Assembly (NCBI GenBank): GCA_934444695.1
Contig: CAKSDF010000078.1
Location: 1 to 8,748 of the forward strand
Direction of reading: 5' to 3'
Length of the DNA stretch: 8,748 nt
DNA from: an uncultured Eubacteriales bacterium
Lineage (GTDB): Bacteria; Bacillota; Clostridia; Oscillospirales; Acutalibacteraceae
The notes under the pieces are model-generated. The model was not told the DNA's origin, did not search any database, and saw nothing but the letters and a program-made list of their open reading frames with translations. The position numbers and the translations under genes were made by a program. Shown piece after piece: positions 1 through 6,121 of this stretch. The stretch's first letter is position 1. Every line of letters begins with the position of its first letter.

Positions 1-1179
1 GCAAAAAACAATGCCCTTTTGCTGCTTTGCTCGGCCACTCCGTCAATTGAAAGCTACGCCAAGGCCAAGGAGGGTAAATACATCCTTGCCAAAATCACAA
101 AAAGATACAACGACGCACCCCTTCCCGCCGTTGAAACGGTGGATATGCGGGACGAGATCAGGCAGGGAAACCTTACAATGATAAGCAGCCGATTGCTGTC
201 GCTTCTCGAACAAAAGCTTTCACAGCACAAGCAATCGATACTTTTGCTCAACCGCAGGGGATACAACACCCACATAACCTGCGTTTCCTGCGGAAAGACG
301 CTGACCTGCGATAATTGCAGCATTTCAATGTCCTATCACAAGGCAAACGGACGGCTTGTATGCCATTATTGCGGAGCGTCAAGGCCGCTGCCCGAAAAGT
401 GCCCCGAGTGCGGCGGAGAGTTTATAAAAATGTCGGGAATGGGTACCCAATTTGCCGAGGACAGTCTTAAAAAACTGCTGCCCGATGCAAGAATTTTAAG
501 AATGGACGCCGACACAACAATGGCAAAAAATTCCCACGCCGAAAAGCTGGCCGCATTTTCAAGGGGAGAATACGATATTCTTATCGGTACTCAAATGGTG
601 GCCAAGGGACTGGATTTTGAGGATGTGGATCTCGTGGGTGTGCTCAATGCCGATCAGGCCGTTTATAACAGCGATTTCAGAGCCTACGAGCGGGCTTTTT
701 CGCTGCTGACCCAGGTCATTGGCAGGGCGGGAAGAGCCTCGGGAGAGGGTATAAGCGTGCTTCAGACCATATCACCCGACGAGGAAATCATCGAAATGGC
801 GGCTTCCCAGGATTATGACGGATTTTTTGAAAAGGAAATGAGCCTAAGAAGGGTTATGGAATACCCGCCTTTTTGCGATATCTGTATGCTTGGATTTGTT
901 TCGGCAAATCGCGAACAGGCCGAAAGTACGGCGGCAAAATGCCTTGAAATTCTGCAAAAGACTGTTTCCGAAAGGTATTCAGATCTGACCGTCAGGGTTA
1001 TGGGACCTGCCCCTGCGGGAATCCTCAAGGTGGGCGGAAAATTCCGATATAGAATAATAATCAAATGCAAAAATACAAAGGCCTTCCGCAGCGCCCTTAA
1101 AGAGGTGCTTTGCGAAACCGGCAAGATCTCCGGGAAGGTTACGGTGTTTGCCGATATGAATCCAGAAGGGATAATGTAA
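1..1179 (+). CDS. priA: Primosomal protein N' (replication restart helicase PriA), 3' part
   Basis: PriA is a 3'-5' DNA helicase that recognises stalled forks and reloads the replisome. The frame is open to the left edge, so 392 C-terminal residues are present out of the 700-800 usual for the family. Visible near the start is the helicase motif LCSATPSIESY. Next come four CxxC pairs (residues about 94/97, 103/106, 121/124, 134/137), the two-zinc binding site typical of PriA. Then come motif V (IGTQMVAKGLDFEDVDLVGVL), motif VI (QVIGRAGRA) and the C-terminal YPPF and GPAPAGILK...YRY signatures. The Walker A and DEAH motifs would lie upstream of the window. The gene ends with TAA and is followed by a terminator. 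In many Clostridia priA is followed by def and fmt; here it is not. The TTG at 19 is internal, not a start. The family assignment is very secure. Confidence 0.97.
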   Translation, partial: AKNNALLLLCSATPSIESYAKAKEGKYILAKITKRYNDAPLPAVETVDMRDEIRQGNLTMISSRLLSLLEQKLSQHKQSILLLNRRGYNTHITCVSCGKTLTCDNCSISMSYHKANGRLVCHYCGASRPLPEKCPECGGEFIKMSGMGTQFAEDSLKKLLPDARILRMDADTTMAKNSHAEKLAAFSRGEYDILIGTQMVAKGLDFEDVDLVGVLNADQAVYNSDFRAYERAFSLLTQVIGRAGRASGEGISVLQTISPDEEIIEMAASQDYDGFFEKEMSLRRVMEYPPFCDICMLGFVSANREQAESTAAKCLEILQKTVSERYSDLTVRVMGPAPAGILKVGGKFRYRIIIKCKNTKAFRSALKEVLCETGKISGKVTVFADMNPEGIM

Positions 1180-1185
1180 AGGGAA

Positions 1186-1203
1186 GTGCCGACGGTACGG
1201 CAC
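1186..1203. other. Small hairpin after priA
   Basis: GTGCCG (1186-1191) and CGGCAC (1198-1203) form a 6-bp stem around a 6-base loop, 7 bases after the priA stop. No T-tract follows, so it is not a classical terminator by itself. It may protect the mRNA 3' end or be chance. The rest of 1204-1274 shows no gene or riboswitch that I recognise. Confidence 0.35.
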
Positions 1204-1274
1204 TATGGCAACAACCTTTAGCAATGCAGTATCGGTGAAAAGGCCGCCAAACGGTAAATCTTTAAACGAATAAA

Positions 1275-1320
1275 CCCTCGGTCGAAGGTTAAAGCGCCTG
1301 CTGACCGAGGGCTTTTGTCT
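1275..1320 (+). terminator. Rho-independent terminator of priA
   Basis: CCCTCGGTC (1275-1283) pairs perfectly with GACCGAGGG (1303-1311) across a 19-base loop that contains a small AGC/GCT inner stem. CTTTTGTCTGTTTG follows as the T-rich tail. It closes the priA transcript and separates it from the promoter at 1370. On the other strand the tail is weaker (TTTATTCG). Confidence 0.8.
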
Positions 1321-1369
1321 GTTTGTTAAATGTGCTGTTGAAAATCGAAAGAATAATATTATAAACACC

Positions 1370-1398
1370 TTGACAAAGCGGGAATTATAATATATACT
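1370..1398 (+). promoter_or_regulatory. Near-consensus sigma-A promoter for the small-protein/lipoprotein unit
   Basis: A perfect TTGACA -35 box (1370-1375) is separated by exactly 17 bases from TATACT (1393-1398), five of six matches to the -10 consensus. Transcription should start near 1405, leaving a leader of about 70 bases before the ATG at 1476. A second TATAAT at 1386-1391 sits only 10 bases from the -35 box and is probably not used with it. Confidence 0.85.
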
Positions 1399-1412
1399 AA
1401 AACGCACAATGC

Positions 1413-1426
1413 AAAACAGCTGTTTT
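1413..1426. promoter_or_regulatory. 14-bp perfect palindrome just downstream of the predicted start site
   Basis: AAAACAGCTGTTTT is a perfect palindrome about 8-20 bases after the predicted transcription start. This position suits a repressor operator. It could also form a very tight RNA hairpin or be chance in A/T-rich DNA. No regulator gene is visible nearby. Confidence 0.35.
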
Positions 1427-1475
1427 AAAAAGAACAAAGCGGAAGAAACGGTGCAGAGGGATTGAGGCGGCAGAT

Positions 1476-1685
1476 ATGAGCAAATATGATCCTCTTTGGA
1501 AATATATAAAGCAAAGCGGAAAGCAAAAGCTTAAGCTATCCTTTGACGAAATAGGTGAGATCGCGGGCATACCCCTCGATCACTCTTTTTTGAACTATAA
1601 AAAGGAACTTAAAAATTACGGCTATGAAACGGTTAAAATTTCTATGAAAGAAAAAGTCGTTCTTTTTGCTAAAGCAGAAAAATAA
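1476..1685 (+). CDS. Small cytosolic protein of unknown function (DUF7662-like), 69 aa
   Basis: The ATG at 1476 has a GAGG ribosome binding site at 1464-1467, 8 bases upstream. The product is compact, Lys-rich and has no signal peptide or membrane segment. It starts SKYDPLWKYIKQSGK, continues with LKLSFDEIGEIAGIPLD and ends in an aromatic/beta-rich segment (YGYETVKISMKEKVVLFAK). The order YDPLxxYL, K-LSF-EIE-I-G, then a terminal V-F strand recalls small clostridial proteins now grouped as DUF7662, which are stand-alone or fused to other domains and have no known function. That match is from memory and moderate. The lipoprotein gene starts 22 bases after the stop, so the two are probably cotranscribed from the promoter at 1370. 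Confidence 0.82.
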   Translation: MSKYDPLWKYIKQSGKQKLKLSFDEIGEIAGIPLDHSFLNYKKELKNYGYETVKISMKEKVVLFAKAEK

Positions 1686-1707
1686 AATCGCTAAGGGAGA
1701 ATTGAAT

Positions 1708-2103
1708 ATGCGTAGAAAAATATTAAAATTATCGGTGTTTTTGCTGTGCGCCTTGGCTGTGATCGTCTTGTCGGGCTGCCGCATCAACATATCTTTAGGC
1801 GGCGACGGCTTTTTTACGGGTGAGGAATATCCAAACGCCGAAAAATATCAGATGGGGGAAGCAACCTATTCGGCCGAAGATGTCACGGCGGTGGAGGTTT
1901 ACTGGCGGTCTGGACAGGTGGAAATCAACGAGCGTGAGGACGGACAGCTTACCGCAAAGGAAAGCGGCGGGCAGCTGTCGGAAGATAAGGCTATGCACTG
2001 GCTTTTGGAGGACGGTGTGCTTAACCATAACACACACATCCGAACACGCCTGAAATGGCCTATTAATGGTGCTTTTCGGCTTGTCGTCGCATATAGGCGT
2101 TAG
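1708..2103 (+). CDS. DUF4097-type lipoprotein, 5' fragment truncated by an inserted element
   Basis: The start is the ATG at 1708, with AGGGAG at 1694-1699. An in-frame upstream start at 1666 would overlap the previous gene and put the signal peptide 14 residues in, so it is rejected. Residues 1-23 form a lipoprotein signal peptide (RRK, hydrophobic core, then the lipobox LSGC with Cys24 as the acylation site), so the protein would sit on the outer face of the membrane. Native sequence runs to LLEDGVL at 2020. The following residues (NHNTHIRTRLKW...AYRR) are encoded by the inserted element and end at a TAG inside it, giving a 131-residue product. The missing part continues at about 2298 in another frame. 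Family members contain repeated beta strands and are often called putative adhesins; the function is unknown. This fragment lacks almost the whole beta domain and is probably non-functional. Confidence 0.8.
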   Translation: MRRKILKLSVFLLCALAVIVLSGCRINISLGGDGFFTGEEYPNAEKYQMGEATYSAEDVTAVEVYWRSGQVEINEREDGQLTAKESGGQLSEDKAMHWLLEDGVLNHNTHIRTRLKWPINGAFRLVVAYRR

Positions 2104-2155
2104 CCTTATATGTTCCTCCGCACCGAAAATCCCTCATTACTATGCTCATTTCAGG
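2049..2155. repeat. Long imperfect hairpin inside the element (left half)
   Basis: CCTGAAATG (2049-2057) pairs with CATTTCAGG (2147-2155). The pairing continues inward through a TAATG/CATTA segment and TTTTCGG/CCGAAAA (2076-2082 with 2123-2129). The apex at about 2089-2112 is CATATA-GGC, GTTA, GCC-T-TATATG with one bulged base. The whole 107-base block can therefore fold as one long imperfect stem-loop with a GTTA loop. Confidence 0.75.
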
Positions 2156-2156
2156 T

Positions 2157-2262
2157 CGGAGAATTTTGTCGGTAAGAAAAATGCTCAGATACAAGGCAAA
2201 AGCGCAGTTCATCCTGTCGGATTAACGAGCATTTTAACGCAGTATATGGGGATTTTTCTCCG
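2157..2262. repeat. Second internal inverted repeat of the element (right half)
   Basis: CGGAGAA near 2157-2163 is complementary to TTCTCCG near 2256-2262, and AAAATGCTC (2178-2186) pairs perfectly with GAGCATTTT (2227-2235). This gives a second, looser stem beside the first, so the element looks like two stem-loops enclosed by the terminal repeats. Confidence 0.6.
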
Positions 2263-2297
2263 CCAAAATCGTGTTCGGATGTGTGCGTTATGGTTAA

Positions 2298-2923
2298 AAA
2301 TACGCTTTTGTCAGTCGGGCGTAAAACAGCTTATTATCGACTCGGCAGATAAGCACCTGAGCCTTGAGGTGCCAAAAAACATAGATGTATCGCTTCACAC
2401 GACCTCGGCCGATATTAAGGCAAATTCTCTTGAGCAAAAAAGCCTGCTTGTTTCGGCCCATTCGGGAAATACCGAGCTTGGGACGGTTACCGTTGACAGC
2501 GCCGATTTAAGCAGCAGCTCGGGAAATGTTTCGGCAAAAAGTATGGCCGCAAAGACCCTTAAATGTGCTGTAACCTCCGGCTCGGTGAGTTTTGAAAGCA
2601 TTTCGGCCAATGAGATAAACTGCGCCACGACATCGGGCAATGTGGATATGTACCGTGTTTCGGCTGAAAAGGCAAGCTTAGCGACGACAAGCGGAAAAAT
2701 CGATTATGCCCCCAAATCGGTGCAAAACACAGACATCAGCTCCACCAGCGGCAGTGTGGATCTAAAAGTTCCAAGCAACGGCGCCGAGCTTTCCTTTGCA
2801 TCCATAAGCGGAAAACTGCGCACCGACCTTTCCTACGGTCGAAAGGGCGATTTATATGTGTTCGGAAACGGCCAAAGCAGTGTATCTGTCAGCACCACCA
2901 GCGGCGATGTTACGGTTAAATGA
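2298..2923 (+). pseudogene. DUF4097-type lipoprotein, 3' fragment cut off from its start
   Basis: This frame encodes the beta-repeat body of the interrupted lipoprotein. After IRFCQSGVKQLIIDSADKHL and a LEVPKNIDVSLHTTSADI strand come about seven repeats of roughly 20 residues, each marked by a Ser-Gly turn (TSGSVSF, TSGNVDM, TSGKIDY, TSGSVDL, ISGKLRT, TSGDVTV). This is the hallmark of the DUF4097 family. It ends with TGA at 2921-2923. The frame is open leftward through the inserted element to an ATG at 2066, which could give a 285-residue hybrid. That hybrid would have no signal peptide and no visible ribosome binding site, so I treat this part as a pseudogene fragment. The repeats are intact and show no stop codons, so the disruption is probably recent. 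Confidence 0.8.
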
Positions 2924-3029
2924 AAACGACACTTGAGTAGCGGCCGTGGTATACTTGAACAACAGGTGGCCGACCGGATTAACCTATAAAAAATATATAA
3001 ACAGCTGATAAACGGTACAGGAGATATTT
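2924..3029. other. Intergenic leader before the methyltransferase gene
   Basis: No terminator is evident after the lipoprotein gene. A TATAAA at 2985-2990 could be a -10 box, but no good -35 box stands at the right distance; TTGAAC at 2955-2960 is 24 bases away. The methyltransferase may be read through from upstream or use a weak promoter here. Confidence 0.35.
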
Positions 3030-3935
3030 ATGGACGATAAAAGCAGCATTACCGCGCTGATGAGCGCTTTCGGACGGGCCTTTCACGCTCAAAACGACCG
3101 GCATCCGGTGTTTAATGATTTTCTCGCAAAAGATCTGATGACCCATAAGGAATATGAGAATGTTAAGGGGTACATATTGAGCGGTGCAAAGTTTTTTGAG
3201 CCCGACATCGACCTCGCAAAAATTAGGCAAAACGAGCTTGTCGGAAGACTTGTTAATGTGCACATTGCACCGTCGCCCTTGTGCCGCGCAGCATATACCG
3301 AGGGTGCGCTTAAAAATGCCATGGCCGACGGAGCAGTGCAATATGTCATTCTCGGGGCGGGACTTGATACATTTGCCTTTCGGGAAAAGGAGTTTTTATC
3401 AGAGAACAAGGTGTTTGAGGCAGATCATCCTTTAACACAAACCGATAAAATAAATCGGGTGACAAGAGCGGGGTGGGAAATCCCCGAAAACCTCACCTTT
3501 GTGCCCGTTGATTTTGCAAAGGACAGCCTTACCGAGCAGCTTATTTCAAACGATTTTGACAATCAAGTAAAGGCCTTCTTTTCATGGCTTGGGGTGACAT
3601 ATTATCTTTCGGTCGGGCAGATCGACAAAACGCTGGCAGACCTTTCAAAGCTTTGTGCAAAGGGTAGCGCTCTTGTGTTTGATTACCCCGACGAAAACTT
3701 CTTTTGTTCGGCCGAGCGGCGGGTGCAAAATACCGTTATGATGGCCAAGGCGGGCGGCGAGCCTATGAGATCGTCCTTTTCCCAATCAGTGCTTGAAGAA
3801 CTGCTTAAAAAACACGGCTTTGAAATTAAAGAATTGCTTTACCCTTCAGATATTCAAAGGAAAATTATCGACCCGGTCGGTGCCGATATAAAGGCGTTCG
3901 AAAATGTTAACTACTGCCTTGCGGTAAAGCTGTAA
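3030..3935 (+). CDS. Class I SAM-dependent methyltransferase, leucine carboxyl methyltransferase-like (LCM/TIGR00027 type)
   Basis: A start at ATG 3030 is supported by AGGAGA at 3019-3024, 5 bases upstream. The 301-residue product has the usual length and motif order of the family that includes Ppm1/LCMT and bacterial polyketide O-methyltransferases such as TcmP. The SAM-binding loop is VILGAGLDTFAFR (residues 106-118). The acidic ribose-binding strand is VFEADHP (128-134), followed by FVPVDF (157-162), then FFSWLGVTYYLS (183-194) where family members carry a conserved E/W-G-V-x-x-Y-L segment. The N-terminal part (PVFNDFLAKDL, LVNVHIAPSPLCRAAYTEGAL) matches the substrate-side helices. The protein is cytosolic, with no signal peptide. 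The reaction is methyl transfer, probably to a carboxyl or hydroxyl group of an unknown small molecule; the substrate cannot be told from sequence. No biosynthetic genes are adjacent. Confidence 0.88.
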   Translation: MDDKSSITALMSAFGRAFHAQNDRHPVFNDFLAKDLMTHKEYENVKGYILSGAKFFEPDIDLAKIRQNELVGRLVNVHIAPSPLCRAAYTEGALKNAMADGAVQYVILGAGLDTFAFREKEFLSENKVFEADHPLTQTDKINRVTRAGWEIPENLTFVPVDFAKDSLTEQLISNDFDNQVKAFFSWLGVTYYLSVGQIDKTLADLSKLCAKGSALVFDYPDENFFCSAERRVQNTVMMAKAGGEPMRSSFSQSVLEELLKKHGFEIKELLYPSDIQRKIIDPVGADIKAFENVNYCLAVKL

Positions 3936-3958
3936 AGGACTGCACACGGTTGCAAATC

Positions 3959-4098
3959 GCTGAGGTAGTCAGCGCAAGCTGACCCGGAGGGAGGCTTTCA
4001 AAAAAATGCAGGGGCGGTTGTGAAAATCAGCTTTGTTTTTTTAGTGGGACTGCGGTTTTCAACTCCCTCCTATCTCGGCCTTGCCGAGATGCCTCAGC
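3959..4098. repeat. Compound palindromic (cruciform-like) intergenic repeat
   Basis: CGCTGAGG (3959-3966) pairs with CCTCAGCG (4091-4098), and GGAGGGAG (3986-3993) pairs with CTCCCTCC (4062-4069). Between these outer and inner stems each arm holds its own local hairpin: GTCAGC-GCAA-GCTGAC (3968-3983) on the left and ATCTCGGC-CTT-GCCGAGAT (4072-4090) on the right. The inside adds weaker complementarity (A-run at 4000-4006 with T-run at 4035-4041; GTTGTGAAAA with TTTTCAAC). No open frame or transposase is present. The layout is that of a dispersed extragenic palindrome or small MITE. It is unlike the element at 2021-2297. From 4099 to 4186 I see nothing further beyond a minor CGGGA/TCCCG stem. 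Confidence 0.75.
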
Positions 4099-4186
4099 GG
4101 CAGGTTAAATACGCGGCCATATGTCTTTGCGCGGGAGCTGCATTTTTATCCCGTATGCGGCGTGATAGTATTTTATAAACGAAAAA

Positions 4187-4233
4187 CCCCATCGGTCAGC
4201 TGTAAATTTGAGCCGACGATGGGGTCTGTTTTT
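4187..4233. terminator. Bidirectional terminator between convergent genes
   Basis: CCCCATCG-G-TCAGCT (4187-4201) pairs with AGCCGACGATGGGG (4211-4224) with one bulge and one mismatch around a short loop. On the + strand TCTGTTTTTGTTT follows. On the - strand the tail is GGGG-TTTTTCGTTT. It can stop both the methyltransferase transcript and the opposing EAL-gene transcript. Confidence 0.85.
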
Positions 4234-4278
4234 GTTTAATGTATTTTTATATTGCGGGCGTTTTTTGGTAAGTGAACA

Positions 4279-5991
4279 TTATTTCATCAGTGAGAGAAAA
4301 TGCTCTTCAAAATCCTTTGTGGGAATGGGCTTTGAGAAATAATAGCCCTGCATTTCGTTGCAGCCGAATCGCAGCAGGGTATCGGCCTGTTCCTTGGTTT
4401 CGACACCTTCTGCGATTATGTCGAGTCCCAGTGCCCTCGCCATATTGATGATCGAGAATATAATAATATCGCTCTTTTTGTTGCCCTTTGCGCCGGTTAA
4501 AAATTTCATATCAAGCTTCAGCTTGTCGGTGTCGATATCCTTAAGAGAATTGAGGGAAGAATATCCCGAGCCGAAATCGTCCATTTCCACCGTGAATCCC
4601 GCCTTGTGCAGTTTCTCCACGACCGATAGTATCCTCTTGCTGTCGTTGACATAGGCACTTTCGGTTATTTCAATGTGAACGGCGCTGGGGGGAAGATTGT
4701 ATTTGTTCAAAATAGCAATAAACTCATCCTGAATGTTGTCGTGATAAGCGTTTGCTCTTGAAAGATTTATAGAAATCGGCACCGTTCCGGGTTTGAGACC
4801 GTATTCGGTTTCCCACCTTTTAAGATATCTGCAAACCTTTTCGAAAACAAAAAGATCGACGGCGGCGATGTAATCGCTTTTTTCAAGAAGAGGAATGAAC
4901 AGAGCGGGGGAAAGCAGACCTTTTTTCGGATGGCGCCAGCGTATAAGCGCCTCGGCCCCGATAAGGCTTCCTGCATTGTAATCGGTTTGCGGCTGAAACC
5001 ACACCTCAAATTGCTCTTCGTCAATAGCCGCTTTAACATCGGCTAAAAGCTCGCACTGCTCATATTCAACAGCCATCATACCCTTTTTGTAGTAGGCGAT
5101 CTTTTTCTGAAAGCTACCCTTAACAGATTCAAGAGCCAAATATGCCTTGTAGCTCATTGTATATGGATTGCAATTTTCCTCGCAAAGGTCGTAAACCCCC
5201 ATATGGAGCTTGATGGGAATGTTAAGATCGTATTCTTCAAAACACTCGCTGAAATTGTTATAACATTGCTCCACCGTATAAACATCGTCGGCGCAAAAAC
5301 GGACAAAGTGGTCGGCATTCAGGTGGGCGGCAAAACTGTCCTCGTTGTTGTACCGTTTCATATATGTAGCAAAATCTCTAAGCAGGCGGTTGCCGACATC
5401 GTATCCGTAAATTCCGTTGATGTCGTGGAAACGGTCGATATCATATCGCTGGACACGGTATTTTCTGCCGGGATTTTTCTTTAACCATTCCTCAATCTGG
5501 TTGTTAAGCCCGTTGGAATTTAAAAGTCCCGTAAGAGGATCAAATTTGCTTATGATGATGTTTGAAATGTCCTCGCAGGCAAGCACGATATAGTCCTTTT
5601 GACTGTCGAGGTATTCAAAGGACATTCTTTTATAGCGCCCCGGCTGACTGTTAAAAGATCTTATTGCTATTTCCGAAATATACAGCGGCATTTTGTCGAG
5701 ATTTTCGCAAACCGTTTTAAGATGCATTTCGTGTTTTGATGTGGTGCAATCCGATTCAAACAATATGTGTTTGTTAAGCAGTCTGTCGACCTGATCATCG
5801 TAGCAATCGCCGTCGAAATTCAGAATGTCGAAAAAATATCCCGACAGCATATCATCAATATTAATGAGCTTCTGCGTTTTTCGCTCTATGAGAATAATAC
5901 CGTCAAAATGCTCCGAAAGAAGCCGTTTTGCCAGTGCGCTTTCTGAAATTCTTTTGCTTATCTCGATGTTTGAATTCATTTTTATCGCCAC
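4279..5991 (-). CDS. c-di-GMP phosphodiesterase: PAS-like / degenerate GGDEF / EAL protein
   Basis: The product hydrolyses cyclic di-GMP to pGpG in the cytosol; it has no membrane segment. Residues about 10-145 are a PAS-like sensory region ending in the linker ISKFDPLTGLLN. Residues about 148-300 are a GGDEF fold in which the catalytic signature is replaced by NADHF (225-229), so cyclase activity is not expected; the domain may bind GTP or act as a regulator. Residues about 312-565 are a complete EAL domain: E347 (GAEALIRW), N409 (SINLS), E441 (EITES), D471/D472 (DDFGSGYSSL), K492 (LKLD), E528/E531 (AEGVET) and Q548 (QGYYFSKP). All metal-binding and catalytic positions that I can name are present. 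The first possible start is GTG at 5991; ATG at 5979 (566 residues) is equally possible, and neither has a strong ribosome binding site. The gene is alone on its transcript, with its own promoter and terminator. Confidence 0.95.
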   Translation of the reverse strand: MAIKMNSNIEISKRISESALAKRLLSEHFDGIILIERKTQKLINIDDMLSGYFFDILNFDGDCYDDQVDRLLNKHILFESDCTTSKHEMHLKTVCENLDKMPLYISEIAIRSFNSQPGRYKRMSFEYLDSQKDYIVLACEDISNIIISKFDPLTGLLNSNGLNNQIEEWLKKNPGRKYRVQRYDIDRFHDINGIYGYDVGNRLLRDFATYMKRYNNEDSFAAHLNADHFVRFCADDVYTVEQCYNNFSECFEEYDLNIPIKLHMGVYDLCEENCNPYTMSYKAYLALESVKGSFQKKIAYYKKGMMAVEYEQCELLADVKAAIDEEQFEVWFQPQTDYNAGSLIGAEALIRWRHPKKGLLSPALFIPLLEKSDYIAAVDLFVFEKVCRYLKRWETEYGLKPGTVPISINLSRANAYHDNIQDEFIAILNKYNLPPSAVHIEITESAYVNDSKRILSVVEKLHKAGFTVEMDDFGSGYSSLNSLKDIDTDKLKLDMKFLTGAKGNKKSDIIIFSIINMARALGLDIIAEGVETKEQADTLLRFGCNEMQGYYFSKPIPTKDFEEHFLSLMK

Positions 5992-6022
5992 TTTTCTTTA
6001 GACGGGAAAACCGCCTGACTGA

Positions 6023-6039
6023 TATTGCACCCTTTGCAA
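6023..6039 (-). other. Small hairpin in the leader of the EAL gene
   Basis: On the - strand ATTGCA and TGCAAT form a 6-bp stem around AAGGG, about 30 bases upstream of the start codon region. It does not match any c-di-GMP riboswitch core that I know, and it is too small to be called a riboswitch. Confidence 0.3.
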
Positions 6040-6092
6040 TGTTTTGTGGTTATCCGAATGTATAAATTGCTGTAATTTTATTGAAGATATTT

Positions 6093-6121
6093 ATTATAGC
6101 ATACAAATAACAAAATGTAAA
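6093..6121 (-). promoter_or_regulatory. Extended -10 promoter for the EAL phosphodiesterase gene
   Basis: Read on the - strand: TTTACA (6121-6116) as the -35 box, a 17-base spacer ending in TGC, and TATAAT (6098-6093), a perfect -10 box with the TGn extension. The start site should be near 6086, giving a leader of about 95-110 bases. Confidence 0.8.

Larger units (their letters stand above)
2021..2297. mobile_element. MITE-like non-autonomous element with 28-bp terminal inverted repeats
   Basis: The left end (2021-2048, starting TTAACCATAACACACACATC) and the right end (2270-2297) are inverted copies over 28 bp with one mismatch (A versus G at the twelfth position). Both ends carry the palindrome TTAA, so a TTAA or TA target duplication cannot be told from part of the repeat. 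If TTAA is the duplication, the element proper is 2025-2293 (269 bp). No transposase is encoded. The interior consists of two inverted-repeat blocks (2049-2155 and about 2157-2262). It lies inside the lipoprotein gene: coding sequence that reads as one DUF4097 protein stops at the left border and resumes at the right border in a different frame. A TA or TTAA target would fit an IS630/Tc1-like or similar enzyme acting in trans, which is inference. Confidence 0.88.

Noticed and set aside
1180..1274. A possible riboswitch or small RNA after priA
   Set aside because: There is a small hairpin and a terminator but no promoter and no conserved riboswitch core. It is better explained as the priA 3' end.
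979..1437. Minus-strand open frame of 152 codons crossing the priA end and terminator
   Set aside because: It is antisense to priA and runs through the terminator and the promoter at 1370. It has no ribosome binding site or recognisable motif.
2021..2297. The insertion as an intron or translational bypass element that would leave the lipoprotein functional
   Set aside because: It has terminal inverted repeats typical of a transposon and none of the group I or group II intron motifs I can recognise. No take-off/landing codon pair is apparent, so gene disruption is the simpler explanation.
2979..3409. Minus-strand open frames opposite the methyltransferase start
   Set aside because: They are shadows of the methyltransferase coding sequence, which has a good ribosome binding site and all family motifs.
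3959..4098. A CRISPR-like or attachment-site repeat
   Set aside because: There are only two inverted arms, no direct repeats with spacers, and no integrase or tRNA gene nearby.
5992..6090. A possible c-di-GMP riboswitch in the leader of the EAL gene
   Set aside because: Only a 6-bp hairpin is visible. None of the conserved core segments of c-di-GMP-I or -II riboswitches can be found.
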